64,000 bases of DNA from Colimorpha_A sp900556615 (GTDB lineage Bacteria > Bacillota > Clostridia > Oscillospirales > CAG-272), in NCBI GenBank assembly GCA_963598415.1, contig CAVBUH010000042.1, forward strand, positions 85,769 through 149,768, written 5' to 3'. Below, piece after piece: positions 50,951 to 61,065 of this stretch (its first letter is position 1; each line of letters opens with the position of its first letter). Made by a program: the position numbers and the translations under genes. A model generated the notes under the pieces. The model saw nothing but the letters and a program-made list of their open reading frames with translations, was not told where the DNA came from and ran no database searches.

Positions 50951-53900
50951 TGAATATAATAAGTGGACAACTAAGAAATGAACGGGAATACAGAGAACTT
51001 TCGGCTTCCATAAAAGATCAGCTTTCAAGCCGTATACCTCGTCCCGCAAGAATGATCGGTCTTTGCGAGGGTGCAAGAAATGCAATGATATCCGCTCTTA
51101 TTGAGGACGCGGGAAGCAAGCTGAAAAAAAAGCCGATGCTGCTTATAGTTTCTGATGAAAAAGAAGCCATGCGAAGCTATACAGCACTCTCCGAAATGGG
51201 CCATGCCCCTACTGTATTCAGCTTTAGAGATTATGTTTTCTACAATATTACCGCCTCCCATGAATATGAGCATGAGAGGCTTGGCGTATTGATATCCATA
51301 CTTGATAATAGCTGCGATGTGGTAATAACCACTCCGGATGCAGCATTACAGTATACAATTCCGGCTGTAAAACTCGAAAAATCAACCATGACAATTTGCT
51401 CAAACGATGCAATAGATATGAATTTCTTAAAGAGATTTCTTGTCGACAGCGGTTACAGTATGGTGGAAATGGTAGACGGTGTGGGACAGTTTTCCGTCAG
51501 AGGCGGAATCATTGATATTTTTCCTCCCGGATATGAATATCCTGTTCGTCTTGAGCTTTTCGGTGATGATATCGACAGTATGAGTTTTTTTGATATTATT
51601 TCACAAAGACGTACAGATTCCGTCGATTCCGTAAAAATTACTCCGGCAAGAGAAATTCTTACTGATTCTGAGACACTTGAAAAGCTGACAAGAATAATTT
51701 CATCACAACTAAAAAAAGTAAAAGACGATCGTACTGTCGATATTCTTGCCTCAGAACTGGAAGCCATAAAAGCTCAATCAGAACTTCGTTTTGTCGATAA
51801 ATATATTAGCGTTGTTTATCCGGAAAAAGAATGTTTGCTTAATTACTTCAGCCGTGACTCAGTTGTTGTTTGCGAGGAATTTTCTGCAATATCCGAAAGA
51901 ATCAAATCCTATGAATGGCATCAGAAGCAGGAGGTTACTTCCTTGCTTGAAGAGGGAACAATTTCCGCAGCCAATGCAGATTACGGTAAATGGTTCGACG
52001 ATTTTCTTTATTTCATTGGTTCTCATGCGGGGGTAATAGCCGATTCTTTCATGAGCAGTATATCTGAGCTTAAATTTTCTTCTACCTTCAGTATTCCCAC
52101 AAAGCAGACAGTTTCTTACAGTGAAAATCTTGATTTGCTTACCGAAGATCTCAACGCTTACAATAAAAGCGGTTTTTCCACTGTTATCCTATGTGAAAAC
52201 GAGGTTATGGCAAAGAATCTTCGAAATATGATCGACGGCGACCGTTTTGCTGTACCGATTATTAAGCCTGAGGAACTATTCCCCGATAAGGTTTCTACCG
52301 TTATTACCTTTGGCATCAATATAACCGGTTTTGAATTAACCGCGTCAAAATTTGCTGTTATGTCAACCTATCCTGCCGGAAGCTCATACTCACGCTCTTC
52401 TATTACGTTAAAAAAACGAAAAGGAAGAAAAAAAACTGCCCAGGAAAAAATTATGTCCTATGCAGATCTCGCAGCAGGGGACTATGTTGTTCATGTAAAT
52501 CACGGGATCGGTATGTTTCTCGGTATTGAGAGCGTTACTGTTGAAGGTATAACACGAGATTACATGAAAATAAAATATGCCGGAACCGACATGCTGTATC
52601 TTCCTTGTGATCAGCTCGACAGCATTTCAAAATATATAGGCGCCAAAGGAGAAGACGGCACACTTAAGCTCTCACGTATGGGCGGAGCAGAGTGGGGAAA
52701 AGCAAAGAGTCAGGTTAAAGCAGCTGCAAAGGAGATGGCAAAAGATCTGATTAAGCTCTATGCTGAGCGTCAAAGACGTCCGGGGTTTGCTTTTGCTCCG
52801 GATGACGATATGCAGAGAGATTTTGAAGCGGCTTTTCAGTATTCCGAAACGGAGGGACAGCTTCAAGCGATAAAAGAAGTAAAGCAGGATATGGAGCTTC
52901 CTCGTCCGATGGACAGACTACTGTGCGGGGATGTTGGCTTTGGAAAAACCGAAGTAGCAATAAGAGCCGCTTTTAAAGCGGTTGAATCCGGCAAACAGGC
53001 TGCAATTCTTGTGCCTACGACTATTCTTGCTCTTCAGCATTATCAAACGCTCTTGTCTCGTTTGAGGGGCTTTCCTGTAAAGGTAGATATGCTGTCAAGA
53101 TTCAGAAGCTCAAAGCAACAGCAAGAAACATTAAGACGTCTGCGTCGGGGAGAGATTGATATTCTTGTCGGTACACACCGAATCGTATCAAAGGATATCG
53201 TATTTAAAGATCTTGGACTTGTCATTGTTGATGAAGAGCAACGCTTTGGAGTAGCGGCGAAAGAAAAGCTGAAGCAGCTTTCCTCCGGCGTCGATACTCT
53301 GACACTTACCGCAACTCCGATTCCGAGAACACTTAATATGGCAATGAGCGGAATAAGGGATATGTCTGTCTTGGAAGAAGCACCCAATGACCGGGTTCCT
53401 GTGCAAACCTATGTTCTTGAGTTTGATGAGATAATTATTGCAGAAGCGATAAAAAAGGAACTTCGCCGAGGAGGGCAGGTCTTCTATCTCCACAATCGTG
53501 TTGAATCAATGCCGGACGTCCTTGCAAGAGTTTCCTCGATGGCGCCGGACGCCCGTATAGCGGTTGCTCATGGTAAAATGGAAAAAGAGGAGCTTTCCGA
53601 TATTTGGAGAGCCATGCTTAACGGTGAAATTGATATTCTTATCAGTACAACGATTATTGAGGCAGGAGTTGATGTCCCGAATGCCAATACCCTTATTATT
53701 GAAAATGCCGATAAGCTTGGGCTTGCTCAGCTTCACCAGATAAGGGGGAGAGTAGGGCGTTCTTCAAGGAGAGCTTATGCATATTTTACTTATAAGAGAG
53801 GAAGCGTGCTCACAGATATTGCTTCTAAACGACTTGGCGCTATACGGGAATATACTGAGTTCGGATCCGGATTTAAGGTTGCGCTGCGCGATCTTGAGAT

Positions 53901-54480
53901 AAGAGGTGCAGGGAATCTCCTTGGTGCAGAACAGCACGGTCATATGGAAACCGTTGGATATGATATGTATATGCGTATTCTTAATGAGGCTATTCTGGAA
54001 GAAAAGGGAGAAGCGCCCGTTAAAAAGACGGAATGCACCGTCGATATGAATATCAGCGCATATATTCCTGAGTCATATATAAAAAGTTCTGTTCAGAGAA
54101 TTGATGTCTATAAAAAGATTTCACTTGTTGAAAATGTTGAAGATACCGTTGACATTATTGATGAGCTTCTTGACAGATACGGAGAGCTTCCTAAACCTGT
54201 ATCGGCTCTGCTTGATATATCTCTGCTGCGTTCTCTCGGCTCTGAGTGCGCTCTTACCAAAATACAAAAGCGTGGGAATTCCGTTATCTTTTATCCGGAA
54301 AAAATTGATATTCGAATATGGACACTTCTCGCTTCCGATAGACGCGGAAGCCTGCTTATGAGTCTTGAATTGAAGCCGTATGTCACGCTTCGTTTGAAAA
54401 ATAAACAAGATGCCACAGATGCCGTAACAGATGTTTTGAATGCATATATTGAAATTAAAAATAAATCGCCGCAGCCCTGA
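50950..54480 (+). CDS. mfd: Transcription-repair coupling factor
   Basis: A 1176-residue ATPase that removes stalled RNA polymerase and recruits UvrA. The UvrB-homology region (about 1-350, PVRLELFGDDIDS), the polymerase-interaction domain (about 510-575, GDYVVHVNHGIGMFLGIE) and the RecG-like motor (GDVGFGKTEVAIRAAFKAV; DEEQRFG; TATPIPRTLNMAMSGIRD; the QIRGRVGRSSRRAYAYF motif VI) are all present, then the TRCF C-terminal domain (EEKGEAPVKKTECTVD, IDVYKKI). Length is normal. It starts at the pth stop (TGATG), so they are coupled. Confidence 0.97.
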   Translation: MNIISGQLRNEREYRELSASIKDQLSSRIPRPARMIGLCEGARNAMISALIEDAGSKLKKKPMLLIVSDEKEAMRSYTALSEMGHAPTVFSFRDYVFYNITASHEYEHERLGVLISILDNSCDVVITTPDAALQYTIPAVKLEKSTMTICSNDAIDMNFLKRFLVDSGYSMVEMVDGVGQFSVRGGIIDIFPPGYEYPVRLELFGDDIDSMSFFDIISQRRTDSVDSVKITPAREILTDSETLEKLTRIISSQLKKVKDDRTVDILASELEAIKAQSELRFVDKYISVVYPEKECLLNYFSRDSVVVCEEFSAISERIKSYEWHQKQEVTSLLEEGTISAANADYGKWFDDFLYFIGSHAGVIADSFMSSISELKFSSTFSIPTKQTVSYSENLDLLTEDLNAYNKSGFSTVILCENEVMAKNLRNMIDGDRFAVPIIKPEELFPDKVSTVITFGINITGFELTASKFAVMSTYPAGSSYSRSSITLKKRKGRKKTAQEKIMSYADLAAGDYVVHVNHGIGMFLGIESVTVEGITRDYMKIKYAGTDMLYLPCDQLDSISKYIGAKGEDGTLKLSRMGGAEWGKAKSQVKAAAKEMAKDLIKLYAERQRRPGFAFAPDDDMQRDFEAAFQYSETEGQLQAIKEVKQDMELPRPMDRLLCGDVGFGKTEVAIRAAFKAVESGKQAAILVPTTILALQHYQTLLSRLRGFPVKVDMLSRFRSSKQQQETLRRLRRGEIDILVGTHRIVSKDIVFKDLGLVIVDEEQRFGVAAKEKLKQLSSGVDTLTLTATPIPRTLNMAMSGIRDMSVLEEAPNDRVPVQTYVLEFDEIIIAEAIKKELRRGGQVFYLHNRVESMPDVLARVSSMAPDARIAVAHGKMEKEELSDIWRAMLNGEIDILISTTIIEAGVDVPNANTLIIENADKLGLAQLHQIRGRVGRSSRRAYAYFTYKRGSVLTDIASKRLGAIREYTEFGSGFKVALRDLEIRGAGNLLGAEQHGHMETVGYDMYMRILNEAILEEKGEAPVKKTECTVDMNISAYIPESYIKSSVQRIDVYKKISLVENVEDTVDIIDELLDRYGELPKPVSALLDISLLRSLGSECALTKIQKRGNSVIFYPEKIDIRIWTLLASDRRGSLLMSLELKPYVTLRLKNKQDATDAVTDVLNAYIEIKNKSPQP

Positions 54481-54522
54481 TACGGTGTTGAAAGATGCTA
54501 AAATAGAAAGGATTTCATAAAA

Positions 54523-55620
54523 ATGAAAAAGATTGCACTGCTGCTTGTTATGACAATTCTTATTCCATCCTTGCTTTTTTCCTGTTCCGATGCAAAATAT
54601 GAAGCTGTTATGGAATATAACGGGATAGAACTTAAGGAAAATATGTACTTCTATTGGCTTTCGACTTTTAAGAGAAATATTCTTGCTTCCTACTCCGATG
54701 CATATGACAATGATACTTTTTGGAAAGCGCAATACGATGAAACGAGAACCGTTGAGGATTATTTCACGGAGATTATTAATCAAAAAATAATGAACTATCT
54801 TATCTCGCAAAGCCTTTTCAAAGAAAATAATCTCAAGCTTTCGTCAGATGTGAAAAATTCTATAAGTGCCGACATAAAAGAAAAGATTGAATATTACGGA
54901 AGCCGCAGCGAGCTTAATTCTGAATTACAGCACCTCATGTTAAATATAAGTTCCCTTGAAGATGTTTATACATGGGAAGAAAAGCATGACGCGGTATATG
55001 ATTATCTATATGGAGAAAACGGTGTGGAAGCAATCTCGGATCAAGGGATCATTGATTATTATACCCAAAACTATTCAAGAATAAAATATATTGTTTTTTA
55101 CACCACAAAAATCAAGACGAATGAAGAAGGTAATTATGTTTACGACAACGAGGGACAGCTTGTTACAGAAGATATGACGGAAGAGGAACTCAATGACAAA
55201 AAGAAAAAGATTGAGGAATGTTATAAAAAACTTGAAAGCGGAGCTTCCTTTGAGGATATGCGCAAAGAGTACAGCGAATATAATACCTCAGCTTATCCGA
55301 ACGGCTTTTTTGTTTCTTCAAATGAGCTTCAGACATGGGGACCTGACATAATACTCGGCGCTTCTAAAGCAAAAACAGGAGAAATATTCAGAGTTGATGA
55401 AGCGGCTGCGGTATACCTCGTTTTAAAATGCGATCTGACTGATCTTTCCGAATTGAGTGATACTGATATTGAACAGCTTTCAAGCTTGAGTGTATATGCT
55501 ACAAGAGAACTTTATAATGCAAAATTCAGTGAACTGTCTGAAAATGTGAAGGTTAATACCGAAATTCTTTCAAAATACAAGCTTTCTGAAATTGAAGCAA
55601 ATCCCTACTATTCTTTTTGA
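54523..55620 (+). CDS. PrsA/SurA-like foldase lipoprotein
   Basis: A 365-residue outside lipoprotein. Signal peptide with lipobox LLFSC (Cys about 21). A helical chaperone region (about 25-180) with a SurA-N-like part leads to a parvulin-like segment (about 235-310; EECYKKLESGASFEDMRKEYSEYNTSAY..GFFVSSNELQ..TGEIFRVDEAAAVYLVLK). Peptidyl-prolyl isomerase activity is possible but the catalytic His/Cys pattern is diverged. A foldase downstream of mfd is a known Clostridial order. AAAGGA precedes the ATG. It would help fold exported proteins. Confidence 0.85.
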   Translation: MKKIALLLVMTILIPSLLFSCSDAKYEAVMEYNGIELKENMYFYWLSTFKRNILASYSDAYDNDTFWKAQYDETRTVEDYFTEIINQKIMNYLISQSLFKENNLKLSSDVKNSISADIKEKIEYYGSRSELNSELQHLMLNISSLEDVYTWEEKHDAVYDYLYGENGVEAISDQGIIDYYTQNYSRIKYIVFYTTKIKTNEEGNYVYDNEGQLVTEDMTEEELNDKKKKIEECYKKLESGASFEDMRKEYSEYNTSAYPNGFFVSSNELQTWGPDIILGASKAKTGEIFRVDEAAAVYLVLKCDLTDLSELSDTDIEQLSSLSVYATRELYNAKFSELSENVKVNTEILSKYKLSEIEANPYYSF

Positions 55621-55697
55621 TTTCTATAATATCATCAGTTGTATTTGCATATTTGAAACAAATTTTAAATTTATGCAATCAATTTTTGAATTTTCTA

Positions 55698-55747
55698 TTG
55701 ACAAATCATGCTTGTATGTATTATAATTTATAACATTAGTTAACTAA
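55698..55747 (+). promoter_or_regulatory. liv operon promoter with palindromic operator candidate
   Basis: TTGACA (55698-55703), 18-bp spacer, TATAAT (55722-55727). The 12-bp perfect palindrome TTAGTTAACTAA (55736-55747) overlies the transcription start, the position and form of MarR-type repressor sites. Confidence 0.75.
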
Positions 55748-55817
55748 AGTTCGAGATAAAAAACGGACATTATGCGACTTTTCAATGTAAATTTTTTTTA
55801 AAGAAAGGTGTTCAGAC

Positions 55818-57009
55818 ATGAAATCTTTTAAGCGTATTCTTTCAATTTTCCTTATTCTTCTGCTTTTCTGTCGCTGTTTTTGCAGGATGCGATAAGGGCA
55901 GTAAAACCATTGCAGATCCCGTTCCTGATAAAGATGGAAATATAACGCTTCTTGTTGGCGGAATCGGTGCATTAACCGGAGATTATGCGGTATACGGTAC
56001 TGCTGTCAAGAACGGCGCTCAGCTTGCAATTGATGAAATTAATGCTGCAGGCGGCGTAAACGGACTTAAGTTTGCTCTTGATTTTCAGGATTCGCAGGGA
56101 AATCCCGAGGCTGCAGTGAGCGCATACGGAAACCTTATTGACAAAGGTATGGTTATTTCGCTCGGAGGTGTTATGTCCGGCGAAACATCGTCTATTGTTG
56201 CTGCTGCGAAAGATGATGGTATCTTTATTCTCACTCCTTCCGGTTCTGCAAAGAACTGCATCGAGGGAAATGATAATGCATTCAGACTTTGCTTTAATGA
56301 TCCACAGCAGGGAACTGCTTCTGCCGATTTTATATCGGAAAATGACCTCGCCAAGAAGGTGGCGGTATTCTATCAAAGCGATCTTGATTACAGCGTCGGT
56401 CTTTATGAAACCTTCAAGGCTCAGTGTCAAAAACTTGGAATTGAGATAGTTGTGGAAAAATCTTTTACGAAGAGTAATATGACCGATTTTTCTACTCAGA
56501 TAAACGCTATAAAATCCAGTGAAGCAGAGCTTGTATTTATCCCGATTTATGCTTCTGAGGCTGCAACGTTTTTAACTCAGGCCAGATCTGCCGAACTTAA
56601 CGATGTTACATTTTTCGGATGTGACGGTATTGACGGAATTCTTGAAAAAATCACCGGAGATACCTCGATTGTTGAAGGACTCATGATGCTTACGCCTTTT
56701 GCTTCCGACTCAACCGAAGAAGATGTTGTGCGTTTTGTGAAAACATATAAAGATAAGTACGGTGCAGATCCGAATCAGTTTGCTGCTGACGGATATGACG
56801 CGATTTATACTATCAAAGCAGCTATCGAAGAAGCCGGCTTTTCAAAGGATAATGTTAAGGACTTCCAAAAGGGACTTGTTTCCGCAATGACAAAAATTGA
56901 AGTCGACGGCGTTACCGGTACTATGACTTGGACTGCCGATGGAGAGAATAATAAGGGAGCTATGGCTCTTATATTCCGCGATGGCGTTGCTGTTGCTTAT
57001 ACAAAATAA
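55818..57009 (+). pseudogene. livK: Branched-chain amino acid binding protein LivK/LivJ, frameshifted in signal peptide
   Basis: Periplasmic-type (lipoprotein) binding protein for leucine, isoleucine and valine. ATG 55818 with GAAAGG begins MKSFKRILSIFLILLL, but that frame stops after 25 codons. From 55867 the +1 frame gives SVAVFAGCDKGSK, a proper lipobox, and stays open to 57009. A TTTT run at 55864-55867 with one T too many explains it. The mature part is complete (GGIGALTGDYAVYG; GGVMSGETSSIVAAAKDDG; DGYDAIYTIKAAIEEAG). Sequencing error, a slippery phase-variable T run, or a real mutation are all possible. The downstream genes are intact. Confidence 0.82.
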
Positions 57010-57037
57010 TTCATTCTTTCCCTATATGAGATCAACA

Positions 57038-57067
57038 GTGAGAGAGGAGGAATACCTCCTTTCTCAC
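57038..57067 (+). other. Intercistronic hairpin livK-livH
   Basis: 13-bp stem (57038-57050 with 57055-57067, one G-U), loop AATA, no T run. Such stems after binding-protein genes often protect the upstream message and let it be made in excess. Confidence 0.6.
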
Positions 57068-57120
57068 GTTGTCGGTTTTACGGAAGTTTTTTGTACCAAA
57101 AGTGAGGAGGACATCAAATT

Positions 57121-58005
57121 ATGACCGATTTTTTACAGACGTTAGTCAGCGGTCTGAGTCTTGGCAGTATCTATGCGCTTATCGCACTTGGATATACCAT
57201 GGTTTACGGTATTGCAAAAATGCTGAATTTTGCGCACGGTGATATCATTATGGTGGGCGCATATGCTGTTATATCAACAGTAATGCTTTCCGATAGTATT
57301 CCGGGACTGGTTGCAGTTGTTATAAGTATCATTGTGTGCGTTGTTTTGGGTATTACAATCGAATTTTTTGCGTATAGACCGTTAAGAAAGGCCCCTTCAC
57401 TCTCTGTTCTTATTACTGCCATTGGAGTGAGCTATTTGCTCCAAAATCTTGCGCTGTTGATTTTTGGATCCGAACAGAAATCCTTTCAGCTTGATTTCTT
57501 TAATAAAATCAAGCCAATCTATATCGGTGGAGTTTATATAAACGGTATAACACTGCTCACACTCATTGTTACAGTTATCATTATGGTAGGACTCACACTT
57601 TTCATAAACAAAACAAGAATGGGAAAGGCTATGCGTGCCGTCTCCGAGGATAAAGAAGCAGCCGAGCTTATGGGAATTAATGTGAATAAAACAATAACTC
57701 TCACTTTTGCCATTGGTTCTGCTCTTGCGGCAGCAGCTTCTATCTTTTATGGAGGAGCCTATACATATATTAGACCTACGACCGGTTCTATGCCCGGAAT
57801 AAAAGCATTTACCGCAGCAGTCTTTGGTGGAATAGGATCAATACCCGGAGCCATGCTTGGCGGGATTATGCTTGGCGTAATTGAAAAATTTGCAGAGAAC
57901 GCGCTCTCACAATGGTCGAATGCTATCGTATTCATCGTTCTTGTAATAGTTCTTGTTGTTAAGCCTACCGGTCTGCTTGGCAAGAAAATCAGTGAGAAGG
58001 TGTGA
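57121..58005 (+). CDS. livH: Branched-chain amino acid permease LivH
   Basis: A 294-residue permease with about eight transmembrane helices. It holds LSLGSIYALIALGYTMVYGIAKMLNFAHGDIIMVGAY near the N-terminus, the diagnostic LivH start, and the EAA-like loop MRAVSEDKEAAELMGINVNKTI. GAGGAGG precedes the ATG. Works with LivM to form the channel. Confidence 0.94.
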   Translation: MTDFLQTLVSGLSLGSIYALIALGYTMVYGIAKMLNFAHGDIIMVGAYAVISTVMLSDSIPGLVAVVISIIVCVVLGITIEFFAYRPLRKAPSLSVLITAIGVSYLLQNLALLIFGSEQKSFQLDFFNKIKPIYIGGVYINGITLLTLIVTVIIMVGLTLFINKTRMGKAMRAVSEDKEAAELMGINVNKTITLTFAIGSALAAAASIFYGGAYTYIRPTTGSMPGIKAFTAAVFGGIGSIPGAMLGGIMLGVIEKFAENALSQWSNAIVFIVLVIVLVVKPTGLLGKKISEKV

Positions 58006-58009
58006 TTTT

Positions 58010-59026
58010 ATGAAAAATGATTTATCAAAGAAAATTTTTTCTCGTGACAAAGTAACGTTATATATTATTGCTGTCATTTATATAATTCTATCTTCTCTTT
58101 TATATACAGGCGGTCTCAGCCGACAGATAACCAATATGCTGATTCCTGTTTCCTGTTATATCGTTCTCGCGGTATCTTTGAATCTTGTCGTCGGACTTCT
58201 CGGAGAACTGTCTCTCGGACATGCAGGCTTTATGTCTGTTGGTTTGTTTTCGGGCTGCCTTGTATCCATCGCTCTTGAAAATTACCTTCCTATCGCTGCA
58301 AGGCTTCCCATTTCCATGATTTTTGGAGGAATTTTTGCTGCAATTGTAGGGTTTATTGTCGGGTTACCGGCACTTAGGCTGAGAGGGGATTATCTTGCTA
58401 TTGTTACTCTTGCCTGCGGTGAAATTATAAAAGATATAATCAATAATCTTAGTATAACCGGCGGAGCTCTTGGTCTCAATACGCTGAAAATATATTCGAA
58501 ACCTGTCGTTTTGCTGCCCTTCGCAATCATTCTGGTTTTTATAACAGTGTTGGTAGCCATGAATTTAAAGCACTCCCGACATGGCAGAGCAATAACCGCT
58601 ATTCGTGATAATAGAATCGCTGCTGAAGCAAGCGGGATTAATATTACATATTATAAACTTCTTGTATTTGTAATTGCCGCTTTTTTTGCCGGTATGGCAG
58701 GAGTTCTTTACGGTCATGCTTATTCAAATATCAAGTCAACATTATTTGATTATAATATGTCAATCGAAATACTTGTTATAGTTGTTTTGGGAGGAATGGG
58801 AAGCGTTCGCGGTTCTGTGATTGCAGCAATTATTTTAAGATCTCTTCCTGAATTGTTAAGAGAGTTTTCCGATATCAGAATGCTGCTTTACTCAATTCTT
58901 TTGATTGCAATCATGCTTCTTAATTCTTCTCCAAAATTTGCTGAGATCCGTGGAAGGCTTTCAATAAAAAATGTAATTCTCTATTTTAAGAAAAATAAAA
59001 CTTTAGTCGGCAAGGAGGATAAGTAA
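58010..59026 (+). CDS. livM: Branched-chain amino acid permease LivM
   Basis: A 338-residue permease, ~9-10 transmembrane helices. NLVVGLLGELSLGHAGFMSVGLFSG and RLRGDYLAIVTLACGEIIKDIINN are LivM hallmarks; AITAIRDNRIAAEASGINITYYKL is the ATPase-contacting loop. ATG 58010 is chosen; an in-frame start at 57953 would sit inside livH. Overlaps livG by one base. Confidence 0.94.
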   Translation: MKNDLSKKIFSRDKVTLYIIAVIYIILSSLLYTGGLSRQITNMLIPVSCYIVLAVSLNLVVGLLGELSLGHAGFMSVGLFSGCLVSIALENYLPIAARLPISMIFGGIFAAIVGFIVGLPALRLRGDYLAIVTLACGEIIKDIINNLSITGGALGLNTLKIYSKPVVLLPFAIILVFITVLVAMNLKHSRHGRAITAIRDNRIAAEASGINITYYKLLVFVIAAFFAGMAGVLYGHAYSNIKSTLFDYNMSIEILVIVVLGGMGSVRGSVIAAIILRSLPELLREFSDIRMLLYSILLIAIMLLNSSPKFAEIRGRLSIKNVILYFKKNKTLVGKEDK

Positions 59027-59868
59027 TGGATAAAAAATCTTCAAAACTTGTTCCGCTCCCTTCTAATGCTTTCGTACCTGAGCGAGACGTTGATAAAAGC
59101 CCGATACTCGAAGCAAGACATCTCGGGATTGATTTTGGAGGCTTGACTGCTGTAGACGATTTTTCTTTGATAATAGGAAGAACAGAAATTGCAGGACTCA
59201 TAGGACCAAATGGTGCGGGAAAAACCACAGTATTCAATTTGCTGACAAATGTGTACCATCCGACAAGAGGATCGATTATGCTTGACGGATATAATACCTA
59301 CGGTAAAACAACCGCTCAGGTAAATAAAATGGGAATTGCCAGAACTTTTCAAAATATACGTTTGTTTTCCAACATGTCGGTTCTTGATAATGTTAAAGTC
59401 GGTTTACATAACGAAATGAAAGAAAACATTTTTGAGGCTATGACACACTTTTTCGGGTACACCCGTGCCGAAAAACTCGCAAACGAACGTGCCTATGAGC
59501 TTCTGGATTTCTTTAATATGGCTGATTTATCTAAATCATTAGCGGGAAGTCTTCCTTACGGTGCACAGCGACGTCTTGAAATTGTCAGAGCGCTTGCAAC
59601 CAATCCCAGCATTCTTTTATTAGACGAGCCTGCCGCCGGCATGAATCCTTCAGAGACTGCAGAATTAATGGAAAACATATCCAAAATCAGAGATACATTC
59701 CAAATCGCTATACTTCTTATAGAGCATGATATGAATCTTGTTATGGGAATATGCGAAGGAATATGTGTTTTGAATTATGGTAAAGTTATTGCAAAAGGTT
59801 CACCTGATGAAATAAAATCGGATCCTCGCGTAATCGAAGCCTATCTCGGAAGAAAGGACGGTAAATGA
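59026..59868 (+). CDS. livG: Branched-chain amino acid ATPase LivG
   Basis: A 280-residue ATPase with a ~28-residue N-terminal extension before the ABC domain. Walker A GPNGAGKTT (about 63-71), Q-loop ARTFQNIRLF, a degenerate signature SLPYGAQRRLE and Walker B ILLLDEPAAGMN, then the H-loop EHDM. The LivG group typically has the PYGxQR signature. Pairs with LivF. Confidence 0.94.
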   Translation: MDKKSSKLVPLPSNAFVPERDVDKSPILEARHLGIDFGGLTAVDDFSLIIGRTEIAGLIGPNGAGKTTVFNLLTNVYHPTRGSIMLDGYNTYGKTTAQVNKMGIARTFQNIRLFSNMSVLDNVKVGLHNEMKENIFEAMTHFFGYTRAEKLANERAYELLDFFNMADLSKSLAGSLPYGAQRRLEIVRALATNPSILLLDEPAAGMNPSETAELMENISKIRDTFQIAILLIEHDMNLVMGICEGICVLNYGKVIAKGSPDEIKSDPRVIEAYLGRKDGK

Positions 59869-60569
59869 GGATGCTAATTGTCAATAACATAAATGTTTAT
59901 TATGGAAAAATTCATGCCATTAAAGATGTATCCTTTGAGGTTAACAATGGAGAAATTGTTGCACTTATCGGTGCCAATGGCGCGGGAAAATCTACAATAC
60001 TCAAAACAATATCCGGACTTTTACGAACCAAAACCGGCTCAATAGTCTTTGATAATGAAAATATCACTCATACCGAATCCCATAAATTAATTACAAAGGG
60101 AATGGCTCATGTACCTGAAGGAAGAAGAATTTTTCTACAGATGACGGTTATGGAAAATCTTGAAATGGGTGCCTTCATTAGGAAAGATAATTATAAAAAA
60201 GATATTGAAGTCGTTTTTTCTCGTTTTCCAAGACTCTATGAGCGCAAAAATCAAATTGCAGGAACCTTATCGGGCGGCGAACAGCAAATGCTTGCAATGG
60301 GACGTGCTCTTATGAGCAGCCCCAAACTTCTCATGCTTGATGAACCATCGATGGGACTTGCGCCAATTCTTGTGGATCAAATTTTCAGCATAATCAAAGA
60401 ACTTCATTCTGCCGGTACAACAATTTTGTTAGTCGAACAAAACGCCGAAAAAGCGCTTGCAATCGCTGATCGGGCATATGTACTTGAATCCGGATCAATA
60501 GCCCTTAGCGGTACAGGTAAAGAACTTGCTGCAAGCGATAAAATAAAAAAAGCTTATCTTGGCGGATAA
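59865..60569 (+). CDS. livF: Branched-chain amino acid ATPase LivF
   Basis: A 234-residue ATPase, typical LivF length. Walker A GANGAGKST, Q-loop VPEGRRIF, signature LSGGEQQM, Walker B LLMLDEPSMGLA, H-loop EQN. The ATG overlaps the livG stop (ATGA); ATG 59871 is an alternative. The operon ends here at a strong terminator. Confidence 0.94.
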   Translation: MRMLIVNNINVYYGKIHAIKDVSFEVNNGEIVALIGANGAGKSTILKTISGLLRTKTGSIVFDNENITHTESHKLITKGMAHVPEGRRIFLQMTVMENLEMGAFIRKDNYKKDIEVVFSRFPRLYERKNQIAGTLSGGEQQMLAMGRALMSSPKLLMLDEPSMGLAPILVDQIFSIIKELHSAGTTILLVEQNAEKALAIADRAYVLESGSIALSGTGKELAASDKIKKAYLGG

Positions 60570-60620
60570 AATTATAATTGTCCGAAAGCTTCCGATAAAC
60601 TTTCGGACAATTATAATTTT
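60568..60620 (+). terminator. Terminator of the liv operon
   Basis: Perfect 21-bp stem (60568-60588 with 60600-60620), 11-nt loop, right arm ending TTTT. Exceptionally long perfect arms, able to act in both directions. Confidence 0.9.
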
Positions 60621-61065
60621 GGAGTTAATTACAATCCAAAATAGTTCTACATATTGAGCTTTCCGTTCACATTCATCTACCAATACCGTAAACAGATTGA
60701 AAGTATTATCACGGTCTGCTCATCTTATCGGATTATTGATTTACACAGTTTTAACCTTGCCCTCGAAGTTTAAAAAGGGAAAAAGCGATAACAGATGAAG
60801 ATATCCAAATTATTTACAATCACGTTCTATCGATAAACAATCTTATTTTCTTTTTATTGTAGCCACATATAATGTGATTCTGGGATTGTATCTGAAAGAC
60901 TTTTCCGTACTCTCACAAGCGCGTATATAACGTTCTATTTCTGTTAATAGACGAGATTTAAGGACGAACGAACGTGACGAAGCTATCGAGGATTTGATAC
61001 AGAGCTCAATGATAAGACTTATCATGTGTTTTGCTCGACCAATATAGTTTCAGAAGGAGAAAAAT
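60621..61065. other. 445-bp intergenic region
   Basis: No gene supported. Short frames such as the minus-strand one at 60843-61025 lack a ribosome binding site. The last 90 bp look less AT-rich, possibly a decayed gene. Only the AGAAGGAG site before 61066 is clear. Confidence 0.45.

Noticed and set aside
55864..55870. Programmed frameshifting in livK
   Set aside because: The run is only four Ts, there is no slippery heptamer with a following stem, and binding proteins are not known to use it; mutation or read error is simpler.
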